Assembly (NCBI RefSeq): GCF_041435195.1
Contig: NZ_CP108106.1
Coordinates: 1,116,001 to 1,180,000, forward strand
Direction: 5' to 3'
DNA length: 64,000 nucleotides
From: Streptomyces sp. NBC_00224
GTDB taxonomy: Bacteria > Actinomycetota > Actinomycetes > Streptomycetales > Streptomycetaceae
Shown piece by piece: positions 45,170 through 53,114 of the stretch. The position numbers and the translations under genes are program-made. The notes under the pieces were generated by a model. It was not told the origin of the DNA and did no database searches. It worked only from the letters and a program-made list of their open reading frames with translations. Numbering within the stretch: the stretch's first letter is position 1; each line of letters opens with the position of its first letter.

Positions 45170-45805
45170 TTACCGGTCACAGCCCTGCTCGGAGCAGGAT
45201 GCGGGGCGAGTCTCAAGCCCCGGGTGGACCAGCGCCGCCAGGTAGTCGTCGAGGAGCTCGGTCTGGCGGGCGGGCGGGAACGCCTCGGGGGCGAAGAGGG
45301 CCTGGACCACCAGCCCGAGTACGAACGACTGGGCGCCGGCCGCGATGCGCGCCGGGTCTCCTGGCGGCAGTTCGCCGAGCTCCTGGGCCGCGGCGACCAG
45401 GTCGCACAGTTTTTCCCGGCTGCGCCCGTACTTGAGGGCGTACTCGCCGCTCAGAGCGGGGTCGGCGAGGGCCGCGTCCCAGGAGGACACCCAGATCCGG
45501 TTGGTGGCGGTGGCCTCGGCGGTCAGCGGCAGGATGCCGAGCAGGGCGGCCCGCACGCCGGACAGGCCCGTGCCTCCGGCACGCCTGGGGCGGGCGGCGG
45601 TTCGCTGGTCGAGCAGTTCCAGGGCGTGCGCGACCAGGTCGCGCTTGGCGGGGAAGTAGTGGGTGAGCAGGCCGGTGGTCGCGCCCAGCTCGGCGGCGAC
45701 GGCGCGCAGGGTCAGTCCGCCGAAGCCCTGCGCGGCGAGCACCCGCCAGACCGCTTCGGAGACGTCTCGACGACGGGCTTCGTGATCCCCCTTGGTGCGT
45801 GGCAT
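45170..45805 (-). CDS. TetR family transcriptional regulator
   Basis: This 211-aa regulator has helix-turn-helix VLAAQGFGGLTLRAVAAELG followed by TGLLTHYFPAKRDLVAHALE. The ligand-binding part resembles the BetI-like C-terminal domain. The ATG at 45805 begins MPRTKGDHEARRR; there is no good ribosome site. It is divergent from the RimL-like acetyltransferase at 45855 with only 49 bp between them, filled by a palindrome, so it most likely represses both. Confidence 0.92.
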   Translation of the reverse strand: MPRTKGDHEARRRDVSEAVWRVLAAQGFGGLTLRAVAAELGATTGLLTHYFPAKRDLVAHALELLDQRTAARPRRAGGTGLSGVRAALLGILPLTAEATATNRIWVSSWDAALADPALSGEYALKYGRSREKLCDLVAAAQELGELPPGDPARIAAGAQSFVLGLVVQALFAPEAFPPARQTELLDDYLAALVHPGLETRPASCSEQGCDR

Positions 45806-45816
45806 GCTGCTACCGT

Positions 45817-45840
45817 ACATAACCGTAACGCTTGTTATGT
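45817..45840. promoter_or_regulatory. TetR operator palindrome
   Basis: ACATAAC (45817-45823) and GTTATGT (45834-45840) form a perfect 7-bp inverted repeat with a 10-nt spacer, AT-rich against a GC-rich background, in the divergent promoter. Confidence 0.65.
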
Positions 45841-45854
45841 GAACGGGGTCATCA

Positions 45855-46406
45855 ATGTTCTCCCTCCCCCTGCGGGACAACGCCCACCTCCGCCCGCTGG
45901 AGATGTGGCACGCCGAGGAGTTCGCCGCCCATCTGGACCGGGCCCGCGAGCACATCCGCCCCTGGGTCGGGGCCGGGTTCGTCACCGACGACGTCGACGG
46001 AGCGCGCGCCACACTGCGCCGCTACGCCGAGCGCCAGGCCGCGGACGGCGCCCGCCTCTACGGCATATGGCTCGACGGCACACTGGTCGGCGGCGTGATG
46101 TTCACCGACTTCAGCGCGGCCTCGGGCTCGTGCGAGGTCGGCTGCTGGCTGGAGCCGGCCGCCGAGGGCCACGGCGTCGTCACCCAGGCCTGCCGCGCCT
46201 TGCTGGACTGGGCGTTCACCACGCGCGGGCTGCACCGCGCCGAGTGGCACTGCCGGTCCGACAACGAGCGGAGCGCCGCGGTGGCCAAGCGACTCGGTAT
46301 GACCCTGGAGGGTGTGCGGCGCGAGTTCTGGCCCTACGCGGGCACCCGCTACGACAAGCAGATCTGGGGGGTCCTGGCTTCCGAGTGGCGAGCCCATCGC
46401 CAGTGA
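45855..46406 (+). CDS. GNAT N-acetyltransferase, RimJ/RimL type
   Basis: A 183-aa acetyltransferase. LRPLEMWHAEEFAAHLDRAR and REHIRPWV open the fold. SCEVGCWLEPAAEGHGVVTQ contains the acetyl-CoA loop, and NERSAAVAKRLGMTLEGVRR is the classic RimL C-terminal motif. It may acetylate a ribosomal protein, a peptide N-terminus or an amine antibiotic. ATG 45855 lies next to the TetR operator; no strong ribosome site. It is convergent with the LtrA-like gene, only 8 nt apart. Confidence 0.9.
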   Translation: MFSLPLRDNAHLRPLEMWHAEEFAAHLDRAREHIRPWVGAGFVTDDVDGARATLRRYAERQAADGARLYGIWLDGTLVGGVMFTDFSAASGSCEVGCWLEPAAEGHGVVTQACRALLDWAFTTRGLHRAEWHCRSDNERSAAVAKRLGMTLEGVRREFWPYAGTRYDKQIWGVLASEWRAHRQ

Positions 46407-46414
46407 CGACCGCG

Positions 46415-47584
46415 TCACCCTGTCGCGGCCCGGCTCCGGGTGTGCCACTTGGACAGTTTGGCCAGCAGGAACACCAGGGCGGCCGCGCAGGCCACCGCAC
46501 CCCACGCGGGCAGCAGCAGGGCGGCGGGCAGGAGCATGCCCGGGGTGAGGACCAGACAGGGGACGTACCAGCGCAGTACGTTGCGCAGCCCGTCGCCGTA
46601 GCGCGTCGAGATGGCCGCGTTCGCGCTGTAGAAGGCCAGGACGCCGCCGCACAGCGCCCATCCGGCGCCCGCGGGCAGTACGTGGTGGGGCTCGGCGACC
46701 GCGGTGCCGAGCGCCGCCGCGATCACCGTGATGCCGCAGACCAGCACGAACGGCAGATACATCACGGTGTCCCGCATGACCTGCGTCGCCCGGCCCGACT
46801 GGGCCCGGCTCAGGCCCCGCTCGGCGTTGCCCGTCCCCCAGACGAAGAAGATCATGGCGAGTTCGGCGGCGACCACGAAGGAGAACAGCGCGGTCACCCC
46901 GGAGGCGGCGGTGAAGTGCTCCTCGAAGGTGGCGACCACCGTGAAGACGCTCTCACCGAGCACGATCACCACGAACAGGCCGATCCGCTCGACCAGATGC
47001 TCCACCGACATCCGCTCGTAGGGCGCGGTGCCGAGCCCCGCCCGGATCGCGAGCAGTGCCACTTCCAGGGCGATCGCCACACCCCACACCACGAACCGCC
47101 AGGCCCCCGGCAGGGCGGCCGAGACCGCCCACAGTGCGGCGGGCACCAGGCAGTACAGGAGAGGCCGCCACAGCGGCAGCGGGCTGCCCGGGCGGCGGGC
47201 GTGGCCGAACCAGATCAGGAACAGCGCCAGCCGCACCCAGGCCGCTCCGAGCGCATACGCCCAGGCGCGCTCTTCCAGGCCCGCCGGGGAGGCCGCGGCC
47301 ATCAGCCCGAGCGCGGGCATCGCGGCGAGCAGCATCCCCTGGACACGGGGCGAGGCCGAGCCGAAGAGGTTGACGGTGACCGTCAGGTTCACCCACGCCC
47401 ACCAGGCCGGGAAGAACAGCACCAGGAACTTCCCGAACTCGGCCGGGCCCGGATTTCCGTGCAACCCGTGCGCGAGCACGCTGACCGTCACCACGAAGAC
47501 CAGGTCGAAGAACAGCTCGAACCAGCCCGCGCGGTGTTCCTCGGACCCAGCACCCGTACCGTCGGCCGCCCCGGCGTCTGTCAT
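46415..47584 (-). CDS. LtrA-like (low temperature requirement A) membrane protein
   Basis: A 389-aa polytopic protein with about 10-11 predicted helices. The N-terminal WFELFFDLVFVVTVSVLAHG and RIGLFVVIVLGESVF are signatures of the LtrA family (PF06772). The function is not established; members are named for a Listeria cold-growth phenotype. ATG 47584 begins MTDAGAADGTGAG. It is divergent from the PH-like protein at 47798 with a 213-bp gap that holds no other gene. Confidence 0.9.
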   Translation of the reverse strand: MTDAGAADGTGAGSEEHRAGWFELFFDLVFVVTVSVLAHGLHGNPGPAEFGKFLVLFFPAWWAWVNLTVTVNLFGSASPRVQGMLLAAMPALGLMAAASPAGLEERAWAYALGAAWVRLALFLIWFGHARRPGSPLPLWRPLLYCLVPAALWAVSAALPGAWRFVVWGVAIALEVALLAIRAGLGTAPYERMSVEHLVERIGLFVVIVLGESVFTVVATFEEHFTAASGVTALFSFVVAAELAMIFFVWGTGNAERGLSRAQSGRATQVMRDTVMYLPFVLVCGITVIAAALGTAVAEPHHVLPAGAGWALCGGVLAFYSANAAISTRYGDGLRNVLRWYVPCLVLTPGMLLPAALLLPAWGAVACAAALVFLLAKLSKWHTRSRAATG

Positions 47585-47797
47585 GTCGCTCACCCGCCCA
47601 CTGTGCGAGGCACACCCGGCGGCGGGAGCCGGGCGCGCCGGGGACGAGCAGGTGAGACGCCCGGGCGGGCCAGTACTCGGCACCCGGCATATCAGTCCCC
47701 GGGGAGACGACTCCCGGACAAGATCAGGTCCTCGCCGGCCGGGGATATGACGCCCCCTTATGGCTCTCACACAGCCGCGTTCGACATACTTCGCGCC

Positions 47798-48343
47798 GTG
47801 GACCAGCGAACAGATGACCAGCACCCCGCCCTCAACGCCGCCGCGCTGAACCCGGCGCACATCCCCGGGCTCATGCCCGCCCAGGCGGCCGCGCCCGAAG
47901 CATCGACGGAGGGACAGAGTGCGGCCGAACCAGGGCCGGAGCCCGAGGCGGAAGCCGTGACGGCCGCAGAGCCCGGCCCCACCGCCGCACCGGCGGCGGA
48001 CACCGAGCCCGAGGCGGAGTCCGACGATCCCGCCCCCGGACACCCCGTACCCGGCGCGGCCGAGGACGGGCCCGCCTTCCTCGCGTCCGACCGGCGGGGA
48101 TCCATCACCGCCGACCGTTCGGGCATCCGGCTGCGCCTCGACGACGAAGAGGCGGATTTCGGATGGGACGAGCTCAGCGCCGTCGAGTACGCGACCTCAC
48201 GCTGGACCCGGCGGTTCACCATCACGGTGCATCTGCCCCGGCCCCGCTGGTTCCGCATGGACGTCCAGGCCGAGGACCGGGCAAGCCTCGCCCAGTGGTC
48301 CGAGCAACTCGAAGAAGTGCTGAACGCGTACTTCGAAGAGTAG
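47798..48343 (+). CDS. PH-like-domain protein with acidic Pro/Ala-rich N-terminus
   Basis: A 181-aa cytoplasmic protein. The first 90 residues are a low-complexity Ala/Pro/Glu region. Residues about 95-181 form a compact beta domain (RRGSITADRSGIRLRLDDEE, FGWDELSAVEYATSRWTRRF, PRPRWFRMDVQAEDRASLAQ) ending in a helix, which resembles a bacterial PH-like fold. GTG at 47798 is preceded by CATACT at -10 distance and no Shine-Dalgarno, so a leaderless transcript is likely. Function unknown. It ends at a large hairpin. Confidence 0.78.
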   Translation: MDQRTDDQHPALNAAALNPAHIPGLMPAQAAAPEASTEGQSAAEPGPEPEAEAVTAAEPGPTAAPAADTEPEAESDDPAPGHPVPGAAEDGPAFLASDRRGSITADRSGIRLRLDDEEADFGWDELSAVEYATSRWTRRFTITVHLPRPRWFRMDVQAEDRASLAQWSEQLEEVLNAYFEE

Positions 48344-48379
48344 GACCAACCGCCCGGAAGGCGAACGACGACGCCTGCA

Positions 48380-48414
48380 CCGCGCCGAGTCGCGCACCCG
48401 CGACCTCGGCGCGG
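48380..48414 (+). terminator. Long hairpin terminator
   Basis: CCGCGCCGAG (48380-48389) pairs with CTCGGCGCGG (48405-48414); an inner TCGCG/CGCGA and an outer CGACGAC/GTCGTCG extend the stem, after the stop at 48343. Confidence 0.7.
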
Positions 48415-48558
48415 ACGTCGTCGTACCCCATGGCTTGTTCCGCACTGCCCTGCCGTCATCTCCTCCACAAGGCAAGGCAAACTCAAGCGGAAACTGACAT
48501 GAACAACACCGATGCGAAGGATCGGTCGAATCCCCGACCGGGGCCGAGGGGGAGAAAC

Positions 48559-48657
48559 ATGCTCGCACTGTGGTGGACCAAACCGACGTTCGCACCAGGC
48601 TCCCCAGCCGCCGCGCGGAAGTACCCGTCAGCGGTCGCCGCGGACGGTGCTCGATGA
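48559..48657 (+). CDS. Possible 32-aa peptide at the head of the dikinase operon
   Basis: MLALWWTKPTFAPGSPAAAR continues for 12 more residues. The ATG has an excellent ribosome site (GAGGGGGAG, 5 nt spacing), and its TGA overlaps the next ATG (ATGA), so it would couple translation to the downstream gene. The same frame opens at ATG 48499 without such a site. It may be a real small protein or a translational leader. Nothing like it is known to me. Confidence 0.45.
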   Translation: MLALWWTKPTFAPGSPAAARKYPSAVAADGAR

Positions 48658-50744
48658 CGAGCCTCGATGAACGCGGCCGGAGACACGGCGAGGGACCCGG
48701 CGAGGAACAACCCGGCCTCCACACCGGTGCGGCCGTCGCGCTGGACCAACCCGCCGCCCAACTGCCGCTGTCCGCGGGCTCCAAAGCCGCCAACCTGGCT
48801 CGCGCGGCAGCCGCCGGACTGCCGGTCCTGCCCGGATTCGTCATCCCGCACGGCGGCGGTGACGACGCCGAGGCCCTGCGGCACGCCTGGCGAGAGCTCT
48901 CCCACGACGGCGCGGTCCCTCTGGTCGTACGCTCCTCGTCCCCGCAGGAAGACACCGAGGAGTCGTCCCTGGCGGGGCAGTTCGCCTCCGTGCTCGACGT
49001 CCGCGACTGGCCCGCCTTCCGCACGGCGGTGCGTACGGTCCTCGACTCCGCGGACCGGCCCGACGGCACCCGGGCCCCCATGGCCGTCCTCGTCCAGCCC
49101 ATGCTGAACGCGCGGGTGGGCGGTGTGCTCTTCGGCGCCGACCCCGTCGAAGGCCGTCTGGACCGGATGCTGGTGAGCGCGGTGCGCGGCGGGCCCGACA
49201 CCCTGGTCAGCGGTGAACAGGACGGAACCGGTTACCACTTGGCACGCTCCGGCCGGCGGCTGCGCCCCACACCCCCGCACACCACCGGCGGGCAACTGCT
49301 GACCCGTACCGAGCTGTACCGCCTCGCCCGCCTGGCCCGGCAGGTGGAAAGGATCTTCGGCGGACCGCAGGACATGGAGTTCGGCTTCGACGGGACGGGA
49401 CGTCTGTGGCTGTTCCAGGCCCGTCCCATCACGGCCATGACCGCGCGGCCCGCACGCGGCGCACGGCTGCTCGGCCCCGGCCCCGTCGCCGAAACCCTCC
49501 CCGGCACACTGCAACCGCTGGAGGAGGACCTGTGGGTGGCGCCGATGGCCCGGGGGCTCTGCTCCGCGCTCGACATCGGCGGCAGCGCACCGCGCCGTCT
49601 GCTGCGCACCCACCCCGTGGTCACCACGGTCGCCGGACGCGCCGCCGCGGACCTGCGTCTGTTGGGCATCGCACCGCCCCGCCACCGTCTGCTGGCCAGG
49701 GTCAATCCGCTGCCGGGCGCCCGCCGTCTGGCGGCCGCCTGGCGTACCGGACGACTGACCCGCGCCCTGCCCGACCTCGCCCTCGACCTCACGGCCGACA
49801 TCGACCGCCGGTTGGCAGAAACTCCGGCACCGGCCGAGCTCTCGCGCGCCGACCTGGCCGATCTGCTGCGCTGGACCCGCGCCGCCCTGGCAGCCCTGCA
49901 CGCGCAGGAGGCGCTGGCGGGCGCGTTACTGCGTGAGAGCAGCACCCGTACGGCCGCGAGCGCGGCGCTCGCCGCACTGGCCGAATGCCGAAGCCAGGGG
50001 CTCACGGACGCCGAGATCGTGGCGGGCGCACCGGTGGTCCTGGCACTCACCCCGCCGAACCTCACCGGCCCACTGCGGCTGCCGCCGACCGGACAGGACG
50101 GTCACAAGCAAGCGGGCGGCACGGCGACGGATACGAGTCACCTCGCCCTGCCGACCCGCGAGTCACTGCGGCTGCGCATCCGCTGGATCCACCAGTTACA
50201 GGTGCACCTCGTCCACGACACCGCACGCCGTATCACCCTGTCGCACCGCGCCGTCGCGCTGTTGCGCTGGCACGAATTGCTGAGCACGCTGGACGGCGCC
50301 CCTCTCCCGGCCGACGTCGCACAGCGGCTCCCCCGCCCCGACAACCCGCCGCTGCCCGACACCTTCCGTCTGGCGGACGACTCGGTGGTCGTCGCCGAAC
50401 GCCCGCGCAAGGGCGCCGCCCCGGCCCAGGGCGTCTCCGGCGGCCGCGCCACCGGAATCGCCTGGGACGGCCGAGGCGAACGTCCCGAGGACGCCGTACT
50501 GGTCGTACGCACCCTCGATCCGACCCTCGCTCCGCTGCTGCCGCACGTGACCGCTCTGGTCGCACAGACCGGCAGTCCGCTGTCCCATCTGGCCGTCCTG
50601 GCCCGGGAGTTCAAGGTGCCGGCGGTGGTCGGCGCCGCCGACGCCGTGCGGCGCTTCACTCCGGGGACCCGTCTGGCCGTCGACGGCACGAGTGGCGACA
50701 TACGTCTGGAAGACACCCGTACGCGAGAGGCGGCCGACCGGTGA
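48654..50744 (+). CDS. PEP-utilising dikinase-like enzyme (PEP synthase/rifampin phosphotransferase type)
   Basis: A 696-aa enzyme with an N-terminal PPDK/PEP-synthase ATP-grasp domain (about 35-300: GSKAANLARAAAAGLPVLPG, VVRSSSPQEDTEESSLAGQF, DMEFGFDGTGRLWLFQARPI). A helical middle follows (about 310-600). The C-terminal swivelling domain carries the phospho-His in AQTGSPLSHLAVLAREFKVP. It is shorter than rifampin phosphotransferases (about 865 aa) and the middle domain differs, so the acceptor could be pyruvate, an antibiotic or another metabolite. Two TTA codons (49926-49928, 50196-50198) mark bldA-dependent translation. ATG 48654 overlaps the small upstream ORF, and GTGA overlaps the next gene. 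Confidence 0.85.
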   Translation: MTSLDERGRRHGEGPGEEQPGLHTGAAVALDQPAAQLPLSAGSKAANLARAAAAGLPVLPGFVIPHGGGDDAEALRHAWRELSHDGAVPLVVRSSSPQEDTEESSLAGQFASVLDVRDWPAFRTAVRTVLDSADRPDGTRAPMAVLVQPMLNARVGGVLFGADPVEGRLDRMLVSAVRGGPDTLVSGEQDGTGYHLARSGRRLRPTPPHTTGGQLLTRTELYRLARLARQVERIFGGPQDMEFGFDGTGRLWLFQARPITAMTARPARGARLLGPGPVAETLPGTLQPLEEDLWVAPMARGLCSALDIGGSAPRRLLRTHPVVTTVAGRAAADLRLLGIAPPRHRLLARVNPLPGARRLAAAWRTGRLTRALPDLALDLTADIDRRLAETPAPAELSRADLADLLRWTRAALAALHAQEALAGALLRESSTRTAASAALAALAECRSQGLTDAEIVAGAPVVLALTPPNLTGPLRLPPTGQDGHKQAGGTATDTSHLALPTRESLRLRIRWIHQLQVHLVHDTARRITLSHRAVALLRWHELLSTLDGAPLPADVAQRLPRPDNPPLPDTFRLADDSVVVAERPRKGAAPAQGVSGGRATGIAWDGRGERPEDAVLVVRTLDPTLAPLLPHVTALVAQTGSPLSHLAVLAREFKVPAVVGAADAVRRFTPGTRLAVDGTSGDIRLEDTRTREAADR

Positions 50745-51631
50745 AACGACTGGCACACCTCTTCGCGGGCGCGGCCGGGCTCGGCGCGGGCACATACGTC
50801 GTCATCTACCTCTACCGCTGGCAGTGGCAGCGCGCGATCATGTGCGGTGTCCTGCTGCTCGTCGCCGAAGTGCTGCTGCTCGGCCTGATCGTGCTGGGCC
50901 GCCTCAGCCGTATCGAACAGCGCATCAGCGAGGGCGACCGGCGCCACGCGGACGTCCTGGCCCGCCTGGAACAACCCCGCGCGGAGGATCCCGCCACGCG
51001 TTTCCGGTGGCTGGACGACATCCGCGTGGAGCGCACCCACGTGTTCGTGCCCGTCCTGATGGCCGCGGGCGCCGTGCTCTCGGGGCTCGCGCGGATCGTT
51101 CAGAAGATCGCCCAGAGCACCGTCCGCCCCGCTGCCGACCGCCGGGTCGCAGGCCGTCTCGCGGTCCTCGCCGCACCGCCCCTCGGCGCCGACCTCGACG
51201 CCCTGCCCGCGCCCGGCCCCGACCCGCGCCGCACCCGACACCGCATCACCGGTGTCGTCGCCGGAACCACCGCTCTGGCGGCGCTCGTTCTCGGCCTGGG
51301 CGAACTGACCGAAACGCGCCCCGAAGAGCGCGCCCCGGACACCGTCGCGACCTCGGTGGTGGTCCGCCTCGCCACCCGAGGCGTTTCCGGCCAGGAGTAC
51401 CAGGCCCTGCTGGCCCACGAGATCTGGAACCGCTGCCGTCACTCCACCGCCGTCCCGCTGTACGACGCCGCGCTCGGCAGCCTCGGCGACGGCCTCTACG
51501 CGGGCGTCGTCCACCCCGCCCTCGCCGACCACGACCGGATGCGGCTGCGCGGCTGCCTGGAGGACACGGCAACCGACCGCGCGTACTTCAAGGTCGTCGG
51601 CATGGACCAGACCCGGAGGGACGAGCACTGA
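50741..51631 (+). CDS. Membrane protein of unknown function
   Basis: A 296-aa protein. Two N-terminal helices (LFAGAAGLGAGTYVVIYLYR and IMCGVLLLVAEVLLLGLIVL) are followed by a cytoplasmic helical stretch (LSRIEQRISEGDRRHADVLA), a third helix (VFVPVLMAAGAVLSGLARIV), a fourth near 165-185 (GVVAGTTALAALVLGLGEL) and a soluble C-terminal domain of about 110 residues containing GVSGQEYQALLAHEIWNRCR and two Cys. GTG overlaps the dikinase stop, so the two are coupled. No family recognised. Confidence 0.78.
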   Translation: MKRLAHLFAGAAGLGAGTYVVIYLYRWQWQRAIMCGVLLLVAEVLLLGLIVLGRLSRIEQRISEGDRRHADVLARLEQPRAEDPATRFRWLDDIRVERTHVFVPVLMAAGAVLSGLARIVQKIAQSTVRPAADRRVAGRLAVLAAPPLGADLDALPAPGPDPRRTRHRITGVVAGTTALAALVLGLGELTETRPEERAPDTVATSVVVRLATRGVSGQEYQALLAHEIWNRCRHSTAVPLYDAALGSLGDGLYAGVVHPALADHDRMRLRGCLEDTATDRAYFKVVGMDQTRRDEH

Positions 51632-51748
51632 CGCAGGGGGCGGCCACAGGGGCCAAAGTGCGCCGCAATGCGGCGGGAGGCGGTTGGCGCGGGCCGGGAG
51701 GGTATCCGCAAGGGAAGTGCGGTCCCACTTCCCGTCAGGAGGTCGCCC

Positions 51749-52270
51749 GTGGCCACCACTTCGACACCTCGTCGCCGACCGCCCCCGGATTACGGGACGG
51801 TCCGCCCCCGGCGCTCCATGTGGTCGGGGGTGCTCATCGGGGTCGGGATCGCCGCGTTCGTCGACGAGACGGTGTTCCATCAGCTCCTGCACTGGCACCA
51901 CTTCTACGACAAGTCCACCCCGGGCGTGGGCCTGGTCTCCGACGGCCTCTTCCATGCCTTCGGCTGGTTCGCCGTGGTCATCGGCCTGGTGCTGGTGGCG
52001 GACCTGCGCCGGCGCGGCGCGCTGACCGGCCGGGGCCTGACCGGCGGAATCCTGCTGGGCGCGGGGTTCTTCCAGCTCTACGACGGAACGATCCAGCACA
52101 AGCTCCTCAAGCTGCACCAGATCCGCTATCACGTCGACCTGGTCCCCTACGACTGGACGTGGAACGTGCTGGCGGTGATCTTCCTGATCCTCGGCGCGAT
52201 GATGGTGAGGCGCTCCAGCACTCGCCAAACGCACGGGGTCGAAGCGGCGGTGGGCCGGGAGCCCGGCTGA
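51749..52270 (+). CDS. DUF2243 family membrane protein
   Basis: A 173-aa four-helix membrane protein matching DUF2243: MWSGVLIGVGIAAFVDETVF, HQLLHWHHFYDKS, GLVSDGLFHAFGWF and YDGTIQHKLLKLHQIRYHVD. The conserved His residues inside the helices suggest metal or heme-copper association. GTG at 51749 has AGGAGG 6 nt upstream; a longer frame from 51668 lacks a site. Its stop overlaps the CtaG-like gene start (TGATG); these two families commonly occur together. Confidence 0.88.
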   Translation: MATTSTPRRRPPPDYGTVRPRRSMWSGVLIGVGIAAFVDETVFHQLLHWHHFYDKSTPGVGLVSDGLFHAFGWFAVVIGLVLVADLRRRGALTGRGLTGGILLGAGFFQLYDGTIQHKLLKLHQIRYHVDLVPYDWTWNVLAVIFLILGAMMVRRSSTRQTHGVEAAVGREPG

Positions 52271-53091
52271 TGGCGCCCATGACCCACCCCATGCCGATGC
52301 CCATGCCCTCGGGACAGGGCATGGGCACACCGGCGGGTCTGGCCGCCGTTCTCGCCCTGAGCGCGGGAGTGGCCTACCTCCTGGCAGCGCGGCGGCTGCG
52401 GTGCCGGGGGGACGCGTGGCCACGATTACGGGACGCCTCCTTCACAGCCGGCCAGGCGGGCCTGGTCGCGGTGGCCCTTGCGCCGATGCCGGGCGGGGAG
52501 TTCACCGCTCACATGGTCCGGCACCTGGTCATCGGCATGGCGGCCCCGCTGCTGCTGGTGCTGGGCCGCCCCGTGACCCTCGTCCTGCGCGCCCTTCCGG
52601 CGGGCCCTGCCCGACGCGGCCTGCGGGCCGCGGTCCGTTCCCGCCCGGTCGGCCTGCTGGTCCTTCCGCCGGTGGCCGCGGTGCTCGACGTGGGCGGTCT
52701 GTGGCTGTTGTATCGCACCCGGCTGTTCGCCCACCTCCACGACCAACCTTGGCTGCACGCCGCCGTGTACACCCACGTTCTGGCCGCCGGTCTGCTGTTC
52801 AGCTTCGCCATCTGCCAACTCGACCCCGTACGCCACCGCTACGGCCTGCCGCTGCGCGCCGCCACCCTGGTCGCCGCCGCCACCGCCCACTCAGTACTGG
52901 CCAAGACCCTCTACAGCACCTCCCCGCCCGGCACGGCTTTCACCGGCCACGACCTGGCCCGCGCCGCGGAGGCGATGTACTACGGCGGCGACCTGGTGGA
53001 GCTCGCCCTGGCCGCCGCCCTGGCCCGGCAGTGGTACACCGTCACGGGCCGCCGCCTCTCCCCCGCCCACCGCGGCCTCCAGGCAGGCTGA
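52270..53091 (+). CDS. CtaG-like cytochrome c oxidase assembly protein (caa3 type)
   Basis: A 273-aa polytopic protein of the caa3_CtaG family, linked to copper delivery or oxidase assembly. The N-terminus is Met/Pro/His-rich (MAPMTHPMPMPMPSGQGM), a plausible copper-binding leader. Then come FTAHMVRHLVIGMAAPLLLV, LLFSFAICQLDPV and a final YYGGDLVELALAAALARQWY helix. It has a TTA codon (52426-52428). ATG overlaps the DUF2243 stop. It is convergent with the ETX/MTX2-like gene 23 nt away, with no clear terminator between. Confidence 0.88.
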   Translation: MAPMTHPMPMPMPSGQGMGTPAGLAAVLALSAGVAYLLAARRLRCRGDAWPRLRDASFTAGQAGLVAVALAPMPGGEFTAHMVRHLVIGMAAPLLLVLGRPVTLVLRALPAGPARRGLRAAVRSRPVGLLVLPPVAAVLDVGGLWLLYRTRLFAHLHDQPWLHAAVYTHVLAAGLLFSFAICQLDPVRHRYGLPLRAATLVAAATAHSVLAKTLYSTSPPGTAFTGHDLARAAEAMYYGGDLVELALAAALARQWYTVTGRRLSPAHRGLQAG

Positions 53092-53114
53092 CGGCGGCCC
53101 CTACGTGTGCCGGC

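Noticed and set aside
45224..47797. Plus-strand open frame of over 850 codons leading into the PH-like protein
   Set aside because: It runs antisense through the TetR gene and the LtrA-like gene. Only the part from GTG 47798 has protein-like composition.
48420..48560. Rifamycin-associated element upstream of the dikinase-like gene
   Set aside because: I looked for the paired GGGGCTTGC-type dyad and did not find it, so rifampin phosphotransferase identity was not asserted.
51640..51665. Second DosR-like box before the DUF2243 gene (GGGGCCAAAGTGCG)
   Set aside because: The right half-site diverges from GTCCC and the dyad is not symmetrical.
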